A stretch of 64,000 nucleotides of DNA from JAFGPS01 sp964628465 (GCA_964628465.1 CAZVOA010000015.1:1-64000), one strand, 5' to 3'; counted from the first letter of the stretch, positions 8,484 to 18,208 are shown. A program made the numbers and translations. The notes: generated by a model from the sequence alone, not told the origin.

Positions 8484-10271
8484 TTACTTGCCATTATGCA
8501 GATTATTAAGCTTAGGAGAAACAATTCCTTTGGGCAGCTTCGCCTTATAATGAGTATGAAGCAGTTTATGCGATATATCACTCAAGGGTCGTTTCAAAAA
8601 TTCCTTGTATAGTCTTTGTATTTCAGGATTATCATGACTTCGGCGAATGGTTTTATCGCGGTCATTGTCATATAATGCCTTAGCTCTTAATTTGAGTGCT
8701 TCGACGTCCAGCGGGATGGAGTTGACTGAGGCATACGGCTGGCCGCCTCCGCCGATACATCCGCCCGGACATCCCATGATTTCGATAAAGTGGTAGCGAT
8801 TGGGATCCTTGCGAACAATATCCAGCAAAGCATGGGCATTGCCCAGGCCGTGAGCAACAGCGACGCGAATTTCATTGCCGTCCATCATAATACTGCCGAC
8901 TTTGATACCGTCAAAACCTCGGATGGAACTTACTTCGATATCCATCAGAGTTTCACCGGTATATAATTCGTAAGCGGTACGAATTGCCGCTTCCATTACG
9001 CCGCCTGTTACACCGAAAATAGTACCTGCACCGGAGGACAGTCCCAGCGGTGAATCAAACTCTTCCGGCTTGATATTCACAAAGTCAATACCGGCGGATT
9101 TAATCATCCACGCGATTTCACGGGTATCCACCACTATATCGGTTGCCCGCATTCCGTTGACATTCAGTTCAGGTCGCTCAGCCTCATACTTCTTGGCCGT
9201 ACAGCACATCGTCGCCACAGACAGAATTTTCTTTGGATCAACTTTAATCTGCTCAGCAAAATACGTTTTAATAATAGCCGAGGCCATAGACATCGGCGAT
9301 TTACATGTAGAGACATTGTCCAGTAAATCAGGATAAAACTGTTCAACGCACTTCATCCATGCGCTGGAGCAGGAAGTAATCATTGGCAGTTTGCCTTTTT
9401 CCTGGAGCCGTTCGAGAAATTCACTGCCTTCTTCCATAATTGTCAGGTCGGCGGCAAATTGTGTATCAAAGACGTAATCAAAACCGAGTTTGCGAAGCGA
9501 CGCAACCAGCTGGCCTTCCATATTCTGTCCCGGTGCCAGATTAAATGCCTCGCCGATAGCGGCGCGAACTGACGGGGCGAACTGAACTACCTTGACCAGG
9601 TCGGGATTATTAAGTGCGGTAAATAATTCCTTTGTATGGTTTTTCTCAACAAAAGACGCTGTTGGGCATACGTTAATACATTGTCCGCATGTCGTACAGA
9701 CACTTTCTGCAAACGGCATATTGTAAGCAGGCATTACCACAGTCTGAAAACCGCGATAGGCCTGACCGATTGCATAAATACCCTGAACTTCTGAACACAT
9801 TCTAACGCAGCGGCCGCACAAAATACATTTATCCGGATCGCGAATCACGGAAGTCGAAGACAGGTCCTTTTCATAATGCTTTCGCTCACCGGAGAAGTGT
9901 CTGTGTCGAATTCCTGTTGCATATGCCAGACGCTGAAGTTCACAATTGCCGTCACGTTCACATGTATGACAATCTTCAGGATGGTTATCCAGCAGCAGTT
10001 CCACAATGTCACGTCTGGCCTGTCGTATTTCCTTGGTATTGGTATGAATCTTCATACCGTCGGCAATTGGATAGGCGCAGGAGGCGATATAATTCCTCAT
10101 ACCTTCCACTTCAACAATACATACTCTGCATGCGCCTTCAATTGACAACCTTGGATGATAGCATAATCTCGGGATATGATAGCCGCAGCTGTCGGCGGCC
10201 TGCATAATCGTCTGGTCTTTATCGACCCGATAGTCTTTACCATTTATAGTTATTGTTATTTTATCACTCAT
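8484..10271 (-). CDS. hydA: [FeFe] hydrogenase catalytic subunit HydA (multimeric NAD(P)H-linked type)
   Basis: This 595-residue catalytic subunit has, in order, an N-terminal 2Fe-2S domain (Cys37, 48, 51, 65), a His-Cys 4Fe-4S site (His97, Cys101, 104, 110), a two-4Fe-4S ferredoxin (Cys149-159 and Cys192-202), and the H-cluster domain. L1 reads TSCSSAW at 299-305 instead of TSCCPxW. L2 reads MCCTAKK at 355-361 instead of MPCxxK. L3 is canonical, EIMGCPGGCIGGGGQP with Cys501 and Cys505. A C-terminal small-subunit-like helix region (SHDNPEIQRLYKEFL) is fused. It is 11 nt from hydB and would reduce protons or bifurcate electrons in the HydABC complex. Confidence 0.95.
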   Translation of the reverse strand: MSDKITITINGKDYRVDKDQTIMQAADSCGYHIPRLCYHPRLSIEGACRVCIVEVEGMRNYIASCAYPIADGMKIHTNTKEIRQARRDIVELLLDNHPEDCHTCERDGNCELQRLAYATGIRHRHFSGERKHYEKDLSSTSVIRDPDKCILCGRCVRMCSEVQGIYAIGQAYRGFQTVVMPAYNMPFAESVCTTCGQCINVCPTASFVEKNHTKELFTALNNPDLVKVVQFAPSVRAAIGEAFNLAPGQNMEGQLVASLRKLGFDYVFDTQFAADLTIMEEGSEFLERLQEKGKLPMITSCSSAWMKCVEQFYPDLLDNVSTCKSPMSMASAIIKTYFAEQIKVDPKKILSVATMCCTAKKYEAERPELNVNGMRATDIVVDTREIAWMIKSAGIDFVNIKPEEFDSPLGLSSGAGTIFGVTGGVMEAAIRTAYELYTGETLMDIEVSSIRGFDGIKVGSIMMDGNEIRVAVAHGLGNAHALLDIVRKDPNRYHFIEIMGCPGGCIGGGGQPYASVNSIPLDVEALKLRAKALYDNDRDKTIRRSHDNPEIQRLYKEFLKRPLSDISHKLLHTHYKAKLPKGIVSPKLNNLHNGK

Positions 10272-10282
10272 GGATATAATCC

Positions 10283-12070
10283 TCAGTTCTTTGTAATAGC
10301 ATTAAATTTACATTTATCAAAACACGCTCCGCATTTAATACACTTATTCTGATCGATAACGTGTTTAGTTTTCGCGGTTCCGCTGATTGCGTTGACCGGA
10401 CAGACCTTTTTACAGGCTGTGCAGCCGACACATTTATCGGTAATAGTATAAGTCAGCAGATTCTTGCAGACTCCTGCTCGGCATTTTTTCTTGTTTACAT
10501 GCTCTTCATATTCCTCACGGAAATTTTTAATCGTGCTTAGCACCGGATTCGGAGCTGACTGGCCAAGGCCGCAAAGCGAGGACTTCTTAATCATATTGCC
10601 AAGACGCTCGAGTTTTTCGATGTCACCGGGGACACCTTTGCCCTCGGAAATTCGAGTCAGAAGTTCAAGCATACGTTTGGTGCCTTCACGGCAAGGTGTA
10701 CATTTGCCGCATGATTCGCTCTGCGTAAACTCAAGGAAAAATTTGGCGATATCCACCATGCAGGAATCCTGGTCGATTACAATCATACCGCCGGAACCCA
10801 TAATCGAACCAGCTTTTGTCAGTGATTCGTAATCCACCGGTGTATCGAGGTATTCTATTGGCAAGCAGCCGCCGGAAGGACCTCCTGTCTGAATGGCTTT
10901 TAATTTTTTGCCATTTGGAAGTCCGCCGCCAATGTCGTAAATTATTTCACGCAGTGTCGTACCCATAGGAACTTCAATTAAACCGGTATTATTCACCATA
11001 CCGGCCAGTGCAAATACTTTTGTACCTTTACTTTTCTCTGTACCTACTGAACTGAACCATGCGCCGCCATCAAGAATTACGACTGGTATATTGGCCCATG
11101 TTTCAACGTTATTTATTAATGTCGGGCAGCCAAACAAGCCGCTGATTGATGGATATGGCGGTCTTGGTTTGGGCATTCCGCGTCCACCTTCTATAGAGCG
11201 TATCAGGGCGGTTTCTTCGCCGCAAACGAAAGCACCTGCGCCGAGACGAATCTCTATGTCAAAGTTAAAATTAGAGCCGAGAATATTTTTCCCTAAAAGA
11301 CAGTGGGCTTCAGCGTCTTTAATTGCTTTTTCGAGTCGTTTAATAGCGAGCGGGTACTCGGCCCTTATATATATAATACCTTTATTTGATCCAATTGCGT
11401 AACCTCCAATTATCATACCTTCGAGAATAGTATGCGGGTCGCCTTCTATAGCACTTCTGTCCATGAACGCGCCAGGGTCACCTTCATCGGCATTGCATAT
11501 TACATATTTCTGGTTATTTTTCTGATCAGCGGTAAGCTGCCATTTTAGTCCGGTTGGAAAACCGCCGCCGCCGCGTCCTCTCAGGCCTGATTTTTTGACT
11601 TCGTCAATAACATTTTTGGAAGTCATATCAGTTAAAACCTTTGCAAGTGCTTCATATCCGCGTAAGGCTATATAATCGTCTATATTTTCAGGATCGATAA
11701 TACCGCAGTTGCGAAGTGCGATTCTCATCTGTCTGCCGAAAAATTTCGTATCACCGAAAATTCTAAAGAAGCGGTTGAACAGGTTGTTCTCCTGTATAGC
11801 CAGCCTTGCTATTGGTTTATTCTTTATAATATGTTCCTGTATAATTTCAGGTATATCTTTTTCTGTAAGGTTTCCATATATCGTATATCCGGGGTAAACA
11901 ATCATAATAGGACCTTTGTCGCACATACCAAGACAGCCGGAAACATTAATCTTAACTTTGTCCTGCAGGTTATGTTTAACAAGCTGTTCTTCAAGTATGT
12001 TTTGCAGACCGCGAATATTTTTATTTATACATGCTGTACCATTACATATTGTGATTATGTATTCTTTCAT
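10283..12070 (-). CDS. hydB: NuoF-like flavoprotein subunit HydB of the multimeric hydrogenase
   Basis: The 595 residues comprise an N-terminal thioredoxin-like 2Fe-2S domain (Cys9, 14, 46, 50), a NuoF core with the NADH site GRGGGGFPTGLKW (166-178) and the FMN-site segment GAGAFVCGEETAL, the 4Fe-4S motif SCGKCTPCREG, and a C-terminal two-cluster ferredoxin (Cys547-557 and 577-587). This composition is that of HydB/HndC subunits, where FMN is the NAD(P)H and probable bifurcation site. Spacing to hydA is 11 nt, supporting one operon and one complex. Confidence 0.95.
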   Translation of the reverse strand: MKEYIITICNGTACINKNIRGLQNILEEQLVKHNLQDKVKINVSGCLGMCDKGPIMIVYPGYTIYGNLTEKDIPEIIQEHIIKNKPIARLAIQENNLFNRFFRIFGDTKFFGRQMRIALRNCGIIDPENIDDYIALRGYEALAKVLTDMTSKNVIDEVKKSGLRGRGGGGFPTGLKWQLTADQKNNQKYVICNADEGDPGAFMDRSAIEGDPHTILEGMIIGGYAIGSNKGIIYIRAEYPLAIKRLEKAIKDAEAHCLLGKNILGSNFNFDIEIRLGAGAFVCGEETALIRSIEGGRGMPKPRPPYPSISGLFGCPTLINNVETWANIPVVILDGGAWFSSVGTEKSKGTKVFALAGMVNNTGLIEVPMGTTLREIIYDIGGGLPNGKKLKAIQTGGPSGGCLPIEYLDTPVDYESLTKAGSIMGSGGMIVIDQDSCMVDIAKFFLEFTQSESCGKCTPCREGTKRMLELLTRISEGKGVPGDIEKLERLGNMIKKSSLCGLGQSAPNPVLSTIKNFREEYEEHVNKKKCRAGVCKNLLTYTITDKCVGCTACKKVCPVNAISGTAKTKHVIDQNKCIKCGACFDKCKFNAITKN

Positions 12071-12111
12071 TTGATTCCTTTATTTACTCAGTGTCATCGC
12101 AGTACACGGAA

Positions 12112-12471
12112 CTATTCAATTACCCATTCCTCAATGACTTGACCTTTTAATATATGTTTTGTAATAATATCTGCGGCTTTTTCTTTTGTAACTTTGCCGT
12201 ATTTAACAGGATTTTTCCCGGTTTCCACCACCTCGACAGTTGGTTCGAGATTGCATCTTCCAGCGCATCCTTTCTGGCTCAGGTAAACATCTTTAATTTT
12301 TCCTGTGCTTAAAGCTTCCTGAAAAACTTCCATAACATCTTTTGAACCTGCCGCGATTTCGCAGGTCGCCATACCAATATATACTCTAATATTGGCAAGA
12401 TAACCTTTCTGCAAAATTCTGTTCACAGATTCAGCTCTTTTCTTTCGTATTGTTTCTAATGGAGTAGTCAC
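12112..12471 (-). CDS. Thioredoxin-like (2Fe-2S) ferredoxin of the hydrogenase operon
   Basis: This small protein carries a thioredoxin-like 2Fe-2S fold: IGMATCEIAAGS and LSQKGCAGRCNLEP supply the Cys ligands, and the C-terminal beta-strand and helix include VKYGKVTKEKAADII. Such a subunit commonly sits between the kinase and NuoF-like genes in hydrogenase operons. An ATG at 12528 would overlap the kinase by 56 nt. The GTG at 12471, one base after the kinase stop and preceded by AAGGGA, is the likelier start and gives 119 residues. It probably passes electrons to or from HydB, or serves as an extra cluster subunit. Confidence 0.88.
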   Translation of the reverse strand: MTTPLETIRKKRAESVNRILQKGYLANIRVYIGMATCEIAAGSKDVMEVFQEALSTGKIKDVYLSQKGCAGRCNLEPTVEVVETGKNPVKYGKVTKEKAADIITKHILKGQVIEEWVIE

Positions 12472-12472
12472 T

Positions 12473-14401
12473 TTATAATCCCTTTTCAATTTGAATAATA
12501 AATGAATTACCTTTTTCTCTCGGCTCAACTCTTATGTTGCCGCCATGTTGATCAATTATCTGTTTTGTAATATATAACCCAAGTCCGGTTCCTTTGACTT
12601 TTTTCGTTTCTGCTGTTTCAAGCCTTGAGAATCTATGGAATAATTTGCTTTTCTGCTCGTCTGATATTGGTTCTGAGTCGTTATATACATCAATTTCAAC
12701 TTTATTATCAATGTTATTGCTGCTAATTATTACATTGCCGTTTTCTCTTCCGTATTTTATCGCGTTACTAACAAGGTTATTTGCGACAATCTGCATAAGG
12801 TCAGGGTCGGCGTTAATTTTCAAATCAGGCGGCAGCTTGTTTATTAGTTTCATTCCTTTTCTATCCGCCAGATTCATAAGTGTCGAAATCGAAGGAACAA
12901 AAATATCGTTATTAACATTTATTGCCGATTTATGAATATTTAACTGGTTACTTTCAATTCTTCCAAGATTCAGGAATTTACCGACAACAGCCGTCAAATA
13001 ATCGAGATTTCGAGTAATAGAGTCAACTGCTTTTCTCTGCTTGAAGTTTATCAATCCAAGATAACCATCACGAACGGAGTAAGCGTTCATAACAGCCGCA
13101 GCCAGCATTCCTCTTAATTCATGCGCTACAAACCCGATTAAATCAATATAATTTTTGTTCAGGTTCTTAAGATTCTGTTCTCTTTCACTGAGTTTCGTGA
13201 ACATATCATTAAAAGATTCAGACAGTAGATTCAACTCATGTAAATTCGTATTACTCTTGACTTTTACATCCAGATGACCAGATGAAAGTTTCGACGCCGT
13301 ATCGACGATTTCCGTTAATGGTCTGGCAATCCTATCCACGAGAATTACAGATAGAAATATTGCCAACAAAGTAGCGGCGATTATGATAAGCATAAATACC
13401 AATATTATATTTCTGTAAAGATCATTAAACGGCTGTTCGAGAGTACCAACATATAACATACCTATTATATCACCGCTGATGTTTCTAATAGGTTCATAAG
13501 CGGTTTTATACCAATCATTTACGACAAATGCGCGGCTGTTCCACAGAAGCCCTTTTGTTATTACCTGATCATATACTTCAGAAGAAACACGTGTTCCTAT
13601 TGCACGGTTGCCGTCTTTATCTTTAACATTTGTTGAGATACGAAGGTCGTCTTGAAATATAGTGACTGTTCCGGTATCTTTGCCATTATACTCGAGACCT
13701 TTGTAAACAACATTTTTGACTTTATCTACGATATCGTAATTACGGTTAAGCAGGTTGCCGCCATAAAGCACACCAATGAAATTGTCGTCGTTATCGAAAA
13801 CGGGGGCGGCGGCCTTAATTATCAAGCCGGATGTATGCTCATTTTCCGTCGTAGGTTTGGCTTTTTCTGTATATTTTACCCACATATGGGCTTGTTTAGC
13901 TAATTCGTTGTTTTCTTTTAATAACTGATCTTCGGTGATTACCTGAGTCCCGCAAACGATTGTTTTTTCATTTAAAACCTTTGCTATCAGTTCGTTATGT
14001 GCCTGATTATCTCCGATTGTCTCAGGATTTCTGGATCTTATTATTACATTTCCCTGTTTATCAGTTAAGGTTAATATATCCAAACCTTCAGCAAGTCTGA
14101 TATCATCGAGCAGTTTACTTGTTTTTTGCCTGGTTTCTGAGTCGAATTCGGCTGTTCCATTTGGTAAAACGCGGAACTCAGAACGTAAAACAGATAAGCG
14201 GATTACGTTTTCAATTCTTTTGGTTTCCTGGGCATATACTTCCCTTGCCGCGTTTAAATCGTTTTTAACTTTTTCCTGCGCACGATCAATTATATCTTTT
14301 TTTATAAAATAAAAGCCCGCGACAGCTATAGATAGCGATACCAGTATGATAACCACCATATGAGAAATAATTATTCTGGTTTTTAATGTATCACGTACCA
14401 T
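12473..14401 (-). CDS. Cache-domain membrane histidine kinase in the hydrogenase operon
   Basis: The 642-residue kinase has TM1 (about 11-33), a large extracytoplasmic Cache sensor (about 34-330; LTLTDKQGNVIIRSRN, FIGVLYGGNLLNR, GMLYVGTLEQP), TM2 (331-356), HAMP (352-405), HisKA with phospho-His427 in FVAHELRGML, and HATPase_c with N-box NNLVSNAIKYG, F-box KLFHRFSRLE and G2 GTGLGLYITKQI. The GMLYVG and W-rich sensor resembles single-Cache/dCache modules for small molecules. It leads directly into the 2Fe-2S gene and thus belongs to the hydrogenase operon, probably signalling to the receiver at 14536 or 5010. Confidence 0.92.
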   Translation of the reverse strand: MVRDTLKTRIIISHMVVIILVSLSIAVAGFYFIKKDIIDRAQEKVKNDLNAAREVYAQETKRIENVIRLSVLRSEFRVLPNGTAEFDSETRQKTSKLLDDIRLAEGLDILTLTDKQGNVIIRSRNPETIGDNQAHNELIAKVLNEKTIVCGTQVITEDQLLKENNELAKQAHMWVKYTEKAKPTTENEHTSGLIIKAAAPVFDNDDNFIGVLYGGNLLNRNYDIVDKVKNVVYKGLEYNGKDTGTVTIFQDDLRISTNVKDKDGNRAIGTRVSSEVYDQVITKGLLWNSRAFVVNDWYKTAYEPIRNISGDIIGMLYVGTLEQPFNDLYRNIILVFMLIIIAATLLAIFLSVILVDRIARPLTEIVDTASKLSSGHLDVKVKSNTNLHELNLLSESFNDMFTKLSEREQNLKNLNKNYIDLIGFVAHELRGMLAAAVMNAYSVRDGYLGLINFKQRKAVDSITRNLDYLTAVVGKFLNLGRIESNQLNIHKSAINVNNDIFVPSISTLMNLADRKGMKLINKLPPDLKINADPDLMQIVANNLVSNAIKYGRENGNVIISSNNIDNKVEIDVYNDSEPISDEQKSKLFHRFSRLETAETKKVKGTGLGLYITKQIIDQHGGNIRVEPREKGNSFIIQIEKGL

Positions 14402-14477
14402 AGTTTTTTCGTGTTAAAATCAGGTTTTCTGAATCCTGCGCGCAGAAAAACCACCTTTACAATAACAATAAATTTCA

Positions 14478-14536
14478 AACCACGATAGACTTCCTTGATG
14501 CCACAGGGGGACTTGTACATCTATTTTATCGTGGTT
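14478..14536. other. Long-range inverted repeat between receiver and kinase genes
   Basis: AACCACGATA (14478-14487) and TATCGTGGTT (14527-14536) are perfect inverted arms separated by 39 nt. The right arm touches the receiver stop codon. It could form a weak hairpin in the operon transcript and modulate expression of the downstream kinase and hydrogenase genes. No U-run follows, so a terminator is unlikely. Confidence 0.4.
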
Positions 14537-14958
14537 CATAACCTTTGCTGCCTTTGATACACATCGTGGACAGCTTCGACCAGCTCCCCGCGGTCAAATG
14601 ATTTAATATAGTAATAAACAATATCCTGCTTGCGAACTTCAGTTTCTGTTTCCATACTGTTTTTGTTCGTTGTCATTATTATTTTCAGGTCAGGATCGAT
14701 TGCCAGGAGAATTGAAACAGCGTCGTAGCCTTTAATTCTCGGCAAATCAACATCCATAATGACACAGCAGAATTTGACATCCTTTATTCTTTCGACCGCT
14801 TCCTTGAGATTACAACTCGTTTCGACATCGAAGCCGTCACGAATTAAATCTGAGTACAGCGGATAAACTGACATAATGTCAGGGTCGATTATCAAAATCC
14901 TTTTGCATTCTGAACCCATTGATTTTTTCTCTGGATAACCAATTACTTTATATAACAC
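14536..14958 (-). CDS. Stand-alone receiver protein heading the hydrogenase operon
   Basis: This 140-residue CheY-like receiver has acidic residues in LIIDPD, phospho-acceptor Asp69 in CVIMDVDLP, Thr/Asn in IMTTNKN and Lys in IKSF. No DNA-binding domain follows. It is the first gene of the minus-strand run, 134 nt before the Cache kinase. The first 13 residues are untypical; Met14 (MGSECKRILI) is another possible start. It is probably the partner of the neighbouring kinase. Confidence 0.88.
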   Translation of the reverse strand: MLYKVIGYPEKKSMGSECKRILIIDPDIMSVYPLYSDLIRDGFDVETSCNLKEAVERIKDVKFCCVIMDVDLPRIKGYDAVSILLAIDPDLKIIMTTNKNSMETETEVRKQDIVYYYIKSFDRGELVEAVHDVYQRQQRL

Positions 14959-15134
14959 CTAAATCATTTCACCTTATTCGACACCAGTAAAGCGTAATCA
15001 TTAACGTTATATATAGTTTGAGCAATTACTATACCATATTTTGAGGCAATTTAAACATAAAAAGTTTAAATTCTTATATTGTAAGCAGATAGGTATATTA
15101 AACAAGATATTTAGCAGGGTGGATAGATTGCAGG

Positions 15135-15157
15135 AATGGGGCGTTTTGCCCCATTTT
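15135..15157 (+). terminator. Compact GC hairpin followed by TT
   Basis: AATGGGGC (15135-15142), loop GTTTT, GCCCCATT (15148-15155), then TTAAGGGGC. The 8-bp stem is perfect and has an A/T tract on both sides, so it can act in either direction. No plus-strand gene precedes it within the window. It may end read-through transcripts or belong to a leader of the next gene. Confidence 0.4.
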
Positions 15158-15167
15158 AAGGGGCATA

Positions 15168-15407
15168 ATGAACCAGTCGAATTATTCAGTTATTAGGCGA
15201 ATTAAAATTATAAGTGCGGTAAAATATAAATGGCGTCAGTTTCTGTTTTTAGAAATTTCTTATTTGACGTTATTTATGTTTTGTAATAAAGAGAGACTTT
15301 TCCGGGCAAAATGCCTTTATCCTGTTCTGGGTCCTAATAAATTTCGTTTATTTGAGCAAATATTAAGCCTGAATCCTTTTCTTGACGATATTAATAAAAC
15401 TCTATAA
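15168..15407 (+). CDS. Doubtful 79-codon ORF
   Basis: An ATG frame of 79 codons is preceded by AAGGGG at a workable distance (TTTTAAGGGGCATAATG). The product would be basic with one hydrophobic stretch (FLFLEISYLTLFMF). It matches no family I know, and the GGGG of its possible ribosome site also belongs to the neighbouring hairpin region. It may be spurious. Confidence 0.2.
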   Translation: MNQSNYSVIRRIKIISAVKYKWRQFLFLEISYLTLFMFCNKERLFRAKCLYPVLGPNKFRLFEQILSLNPFLDDINKTL

Positions 15408-15515
15408 AATAACTGTTTTGGCTTCGTGATTGGCTTTTTAATCCGCGCGGCGTAAATAATGATTCACAACTCGACTGAGATCGTTGAAGTCGAAAATTTA
15501 TGAGAGAATATAATA

Positions 15516-18203
15516 ATGACAAAATATCCAAGGAAAAAGAAAATTAGTTCAGAGTCCGGTGTTCAGAGTACTCAGAACACAGAACTCAGTACCCAGTACG
15601 AATCAGGTACTCAGAACGATTTAAGTATTGCCCGTGAGCCGTTTTCAGGCTGGCCAATGATATTAGGCTGGGTGGCTATGCTTGTTTTCACCTTTCATGC
15701 CTGTACTCATATGGTAGCCGCCGGTGATACGTGGGTCGCGATGGCTTGCGGTCGTCATTTTGTAAATCACGGCGTAGATACAATCGAGCCTTTCAGCGCA
15801 AATTCGCATAAAGCCGGACCAACGCCTGAAACGATGGATAAATATGCCAAAACTCTTTATGATGACATTGCTGAGATGGAAATACAGGGGCAAGGTCATG
15901 GAATAAAATATTCACTGGTGAGATGGTGGGCGGATAAATGTGATGATTTCGAGAACTGGCCGCAATGGAAACAGTCTTTTACCAAGTGGATTCACCCGAC
16001 AGGCTGGATTAATCAAAACTGGCTCACTCATGTAATTTTTTATAAGCTGGTTCCAAAATCTTCTTATGAAGACGGGGTAAGTTTTACATCCAATGCTCTT
16101 GTTTACTGGAAATTCGCGATTTATATCCTTGCTATGATATGTGTTTATTACACGTCCAGAATAATCGGGGCGAACAGATACGTGGCTGTAGTTTTTTCAT
16201 GTTTCGCTTTGTTTGTGGGAAGGTCTTTCCTTGATATTCGTCCTGCTGGTTTTTCCAACCTGCTTGTGGCGGTCTTCATGCTGATACTTGTCCTGAGCAT
16301 GTATAAAAATTACAAGTATATATGGCTTATTGTTCCGCTGGTTGTATTGTGGTGCAATCTTCATGGCGGATACATTTATGTTTTTATTATGATGATTCCG
16401 TTCATCGGTTTGCAGTTGTTCACATGTCTCAATCGAAAATGGACTGCAATCATATACAACCTTACAGCTTGGCCTTTTCTGCTGATAGTTATCGCTATAG
16501 CAGGCCCGACGTTAGCTGTATTGCTATTTACTATTTTGGTAATTGTGCTTGATATTGTGCTTATTTTTTTCAAGGACAGAATAGTTTCACTGGATTTCAA
16601 AGGCGTGTATCATTCGATAGGAGTGTTTATCGCAGCGTTTCTTGCTTCGATTTTATTCAACCCGTTCCATCTGACAAACCTCACGCATACTTTTGTTATA
16701 AGCATAAGCAAACATGCCGAGAGATGGCGTGACATACATGAATGGCATCCTGCTTTTGACTGGTCGAACCCTGTCGGAACCGCTGTCCCGTTTTTAGTAA
16801 TGTATATAATTTTATGGCTTGTGTTTTTGGCATGGTCCTTCAGTCTGATATATACATCTGTTTCTGGTGACCCATCCAGCAGACGCAAAAAGAAAGAATC
16901 CGGCGGTTATGAGTGGCAGAAAATTAATGTTGTAATGATATTAATCGCCGCTCTGACAATTTATATGGCGATTCGTTCAAGAAGGTTTATACCGATAGCG
17001 GGAATTGTCGGCTGCCCGATTATCGCGATGTTAGTCACGCAGTTGATTCGTGTTGCTGCCGCGAAGTATAATGATTCTATAGGAAAAGGATTCGTTGTTC
17101 CGGCTATGCCGAAGCTGATTGAAAACGGACTGATTGCCTTAGGAGCTATTGCCGTATTGTATTTCGGAACATGGTGGGGACTTAAATTCAAAACTGTTTA
17201 CCTTGATCCATGGCCGAATGATACAGTATTCACCTCTGTTTTTATGAGAATGACTGCATCTGACGCAAAACCGTTTTATGCCATGAAGTTTATAAAAGAT
17301 AATAAACTGCATGGGAAAATGTTCAACTACTGGACCGAAGGAGGTTTCATCGCCTGGGGACAGGAGCCTGACCCGAACGGTTTTACGCCGCTTCAGTTGT
17401 TTATGGACGGTCGCGCACAGGCTGCTTATGACAGGGTGACTTTCGACGAATGGTCAACTATACTGGCCGGAGGATATGAAATGCACAGGATTCTTCAGGC
17501 GGCAAAAGCAAGAGAAGAGAACATTAAAGCATCTGATCTCGTACCAATCGGCGAATTTATGGATGGACAGCTTAAAAGTCATGATGTATGGTGTATGCTT
17601 ATGCCATCAAGTGTATTTAATGATCCTGACAGGACCAGTTCATATTATACATTCAAGGCGCTCGAAATTCATCCTCTATGGCGTACCGTTTTCTTTAATG
17701 ACAAACAAAAGCTCCTGGTTAATATAAACACTGAGCAGGGTCGTAAATTATATGACGGCATTCTTACGAATGATGACAGCACCAAATATCCTGATGAATA
17801 CCATAAAAATCTGAACCGTGCGCATAAATTATTGGATATATTATATGGCCAGGATACTGTTGAGAAACAACAGGGTATGGCGTATGCACTAAAAGCTTTC
17901 GAGCTTAATCCTACTCCCGCGGCGATGATGGAAGTAATCGCCAATGCCGCGCAATATTCGTATTTAAGACCGGAAGTTGAGAGGTTTTGTAAGGAGTATG
18001 TGAAAAGCTTTGCGAGTAAATATAATGAGTGGAAGAAAATTGATGGTTATCGTTTGAAAGTCGAATCAGCGAGACTGGCAAATTATTATCTTGGCCAGTT
18101 GGCGGGTTCAAGAAATGATAATGAATCTAAAAATACTTATGACCAGCAGCGTGAATTTTGTATAAGTGAACTTCAAAGAATTGGAATGGACAAAAGGTGG
18201 TAA
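15516..18203 (+). CDS. Large polytopic membrane protein with extracytoplasmic C-terminal domain
   Basis: The 895 residues comprise a Ser/Thr/Gln-rich cytosolic tail (STQNTELSTQYES), a TM segment near residues 47-65, an acidic loop containing GDTWVAMACGRHF, about eight further TM helices (roughly 225-470 and 500-570), and a soluble C-terminal part of about 300 residues. The first loop after TM1 and the general layout resemble GT-C (mannosyltransferase-like) membrane enzymes of planctomycetes, but no catalytic motif is certain. A GT2 glycosyltransferase follows 5 nt downstream, suggesting a role in envelope or protein glycosylation; this is inference. Confidence 0.75.
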   Translation: MTKYPRKKKISSESGVQSTQNTELSTQYESGTQNDLSIAREPFSGWPMILGWVAMLVFTFHACTHMVAAGDTWVAMACGRHFVNHGVDTIEPFSANSHKAGPTPETMDKYAKTLYDDIAEMEIQGQGHGIKYSLVRWWADKCDDFENWPQWKQSFTKWIHPTGWINQNWLTHVIFYKLVPKSSYEDGVSFTSNALVYWKFAIYILAMICVYYTSRIIGANRYVAVVFSCFALFVGRSFLDIRPAGFSNLLVAVFMLILVLSMYKNYKYIWLIVPLVVLWCNLHGGYIYVFIMMIPFIGLQLFTCLNRKWTAIIYNLTAWPFLLIVIAIAGPTLAVLLFTILVIVLDIVLIFFKDRIVSLDFKGVYHSIGVFIAAFLASILFNPFHLTNLTHTFVISISKHAERWRDIHEWHPAFDWSNPVGTAVPFLVMYIILWLVFLAWSFSLIYTSVSGDPSSRRKKKESGGYEWQKINVVMILIAALTIYMAIRSRRFIPIAGIVGCPIIAMLVTQLIRVAAAKYNDSIGKGFVVPAMPKLIENGLIALGAIAVLYFGTWWGLKFKTVYLDPWPNDTVFTSVFMRMTASDAKPFYAMKFIKDNKLHGKMFNYWTEGGFIAWGQEPDPNGFTPLQLFMDGRAQAAYDRVTFDEWSTILAGGYEMHRILQAAKAREENIKASDLVPIGEFMDGQLKSHDVWCMLMPSSVFNDPDRTSSYYTFKALEIHPLWRTVFFNDKQKLLVNINTEQGRKLYDGILTNDDSTKYPDEYHKNLNRAHKLLDILYGQDTVEKQQGMAYALKAFELNPTPAAMMEVIANAAQYSYLRPEVERFCKEYVKSFASKYNEWKKIDGYRLKVESARLANYYLGQLAGSRNDNESKNTYDQQREFCISELQRIGMDKRW

Positions 18204-18208
18204 TTTTT

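Larger units (their letters stand above)
14959..15515. other. 557-nt intergenic region between divergent transcripts
   Basis: The region separates the divergent hydrogenase operon and the membrane-protein gene, so it should hold both promoters; it is AT-rich and I could not single out one clear hexamer pair. It contains the hairpin at 15135-15155 and a doubtful 79-codon frame at 15168-15407. No repeat family or RNA gene was recognised. Confidence 0.45.
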
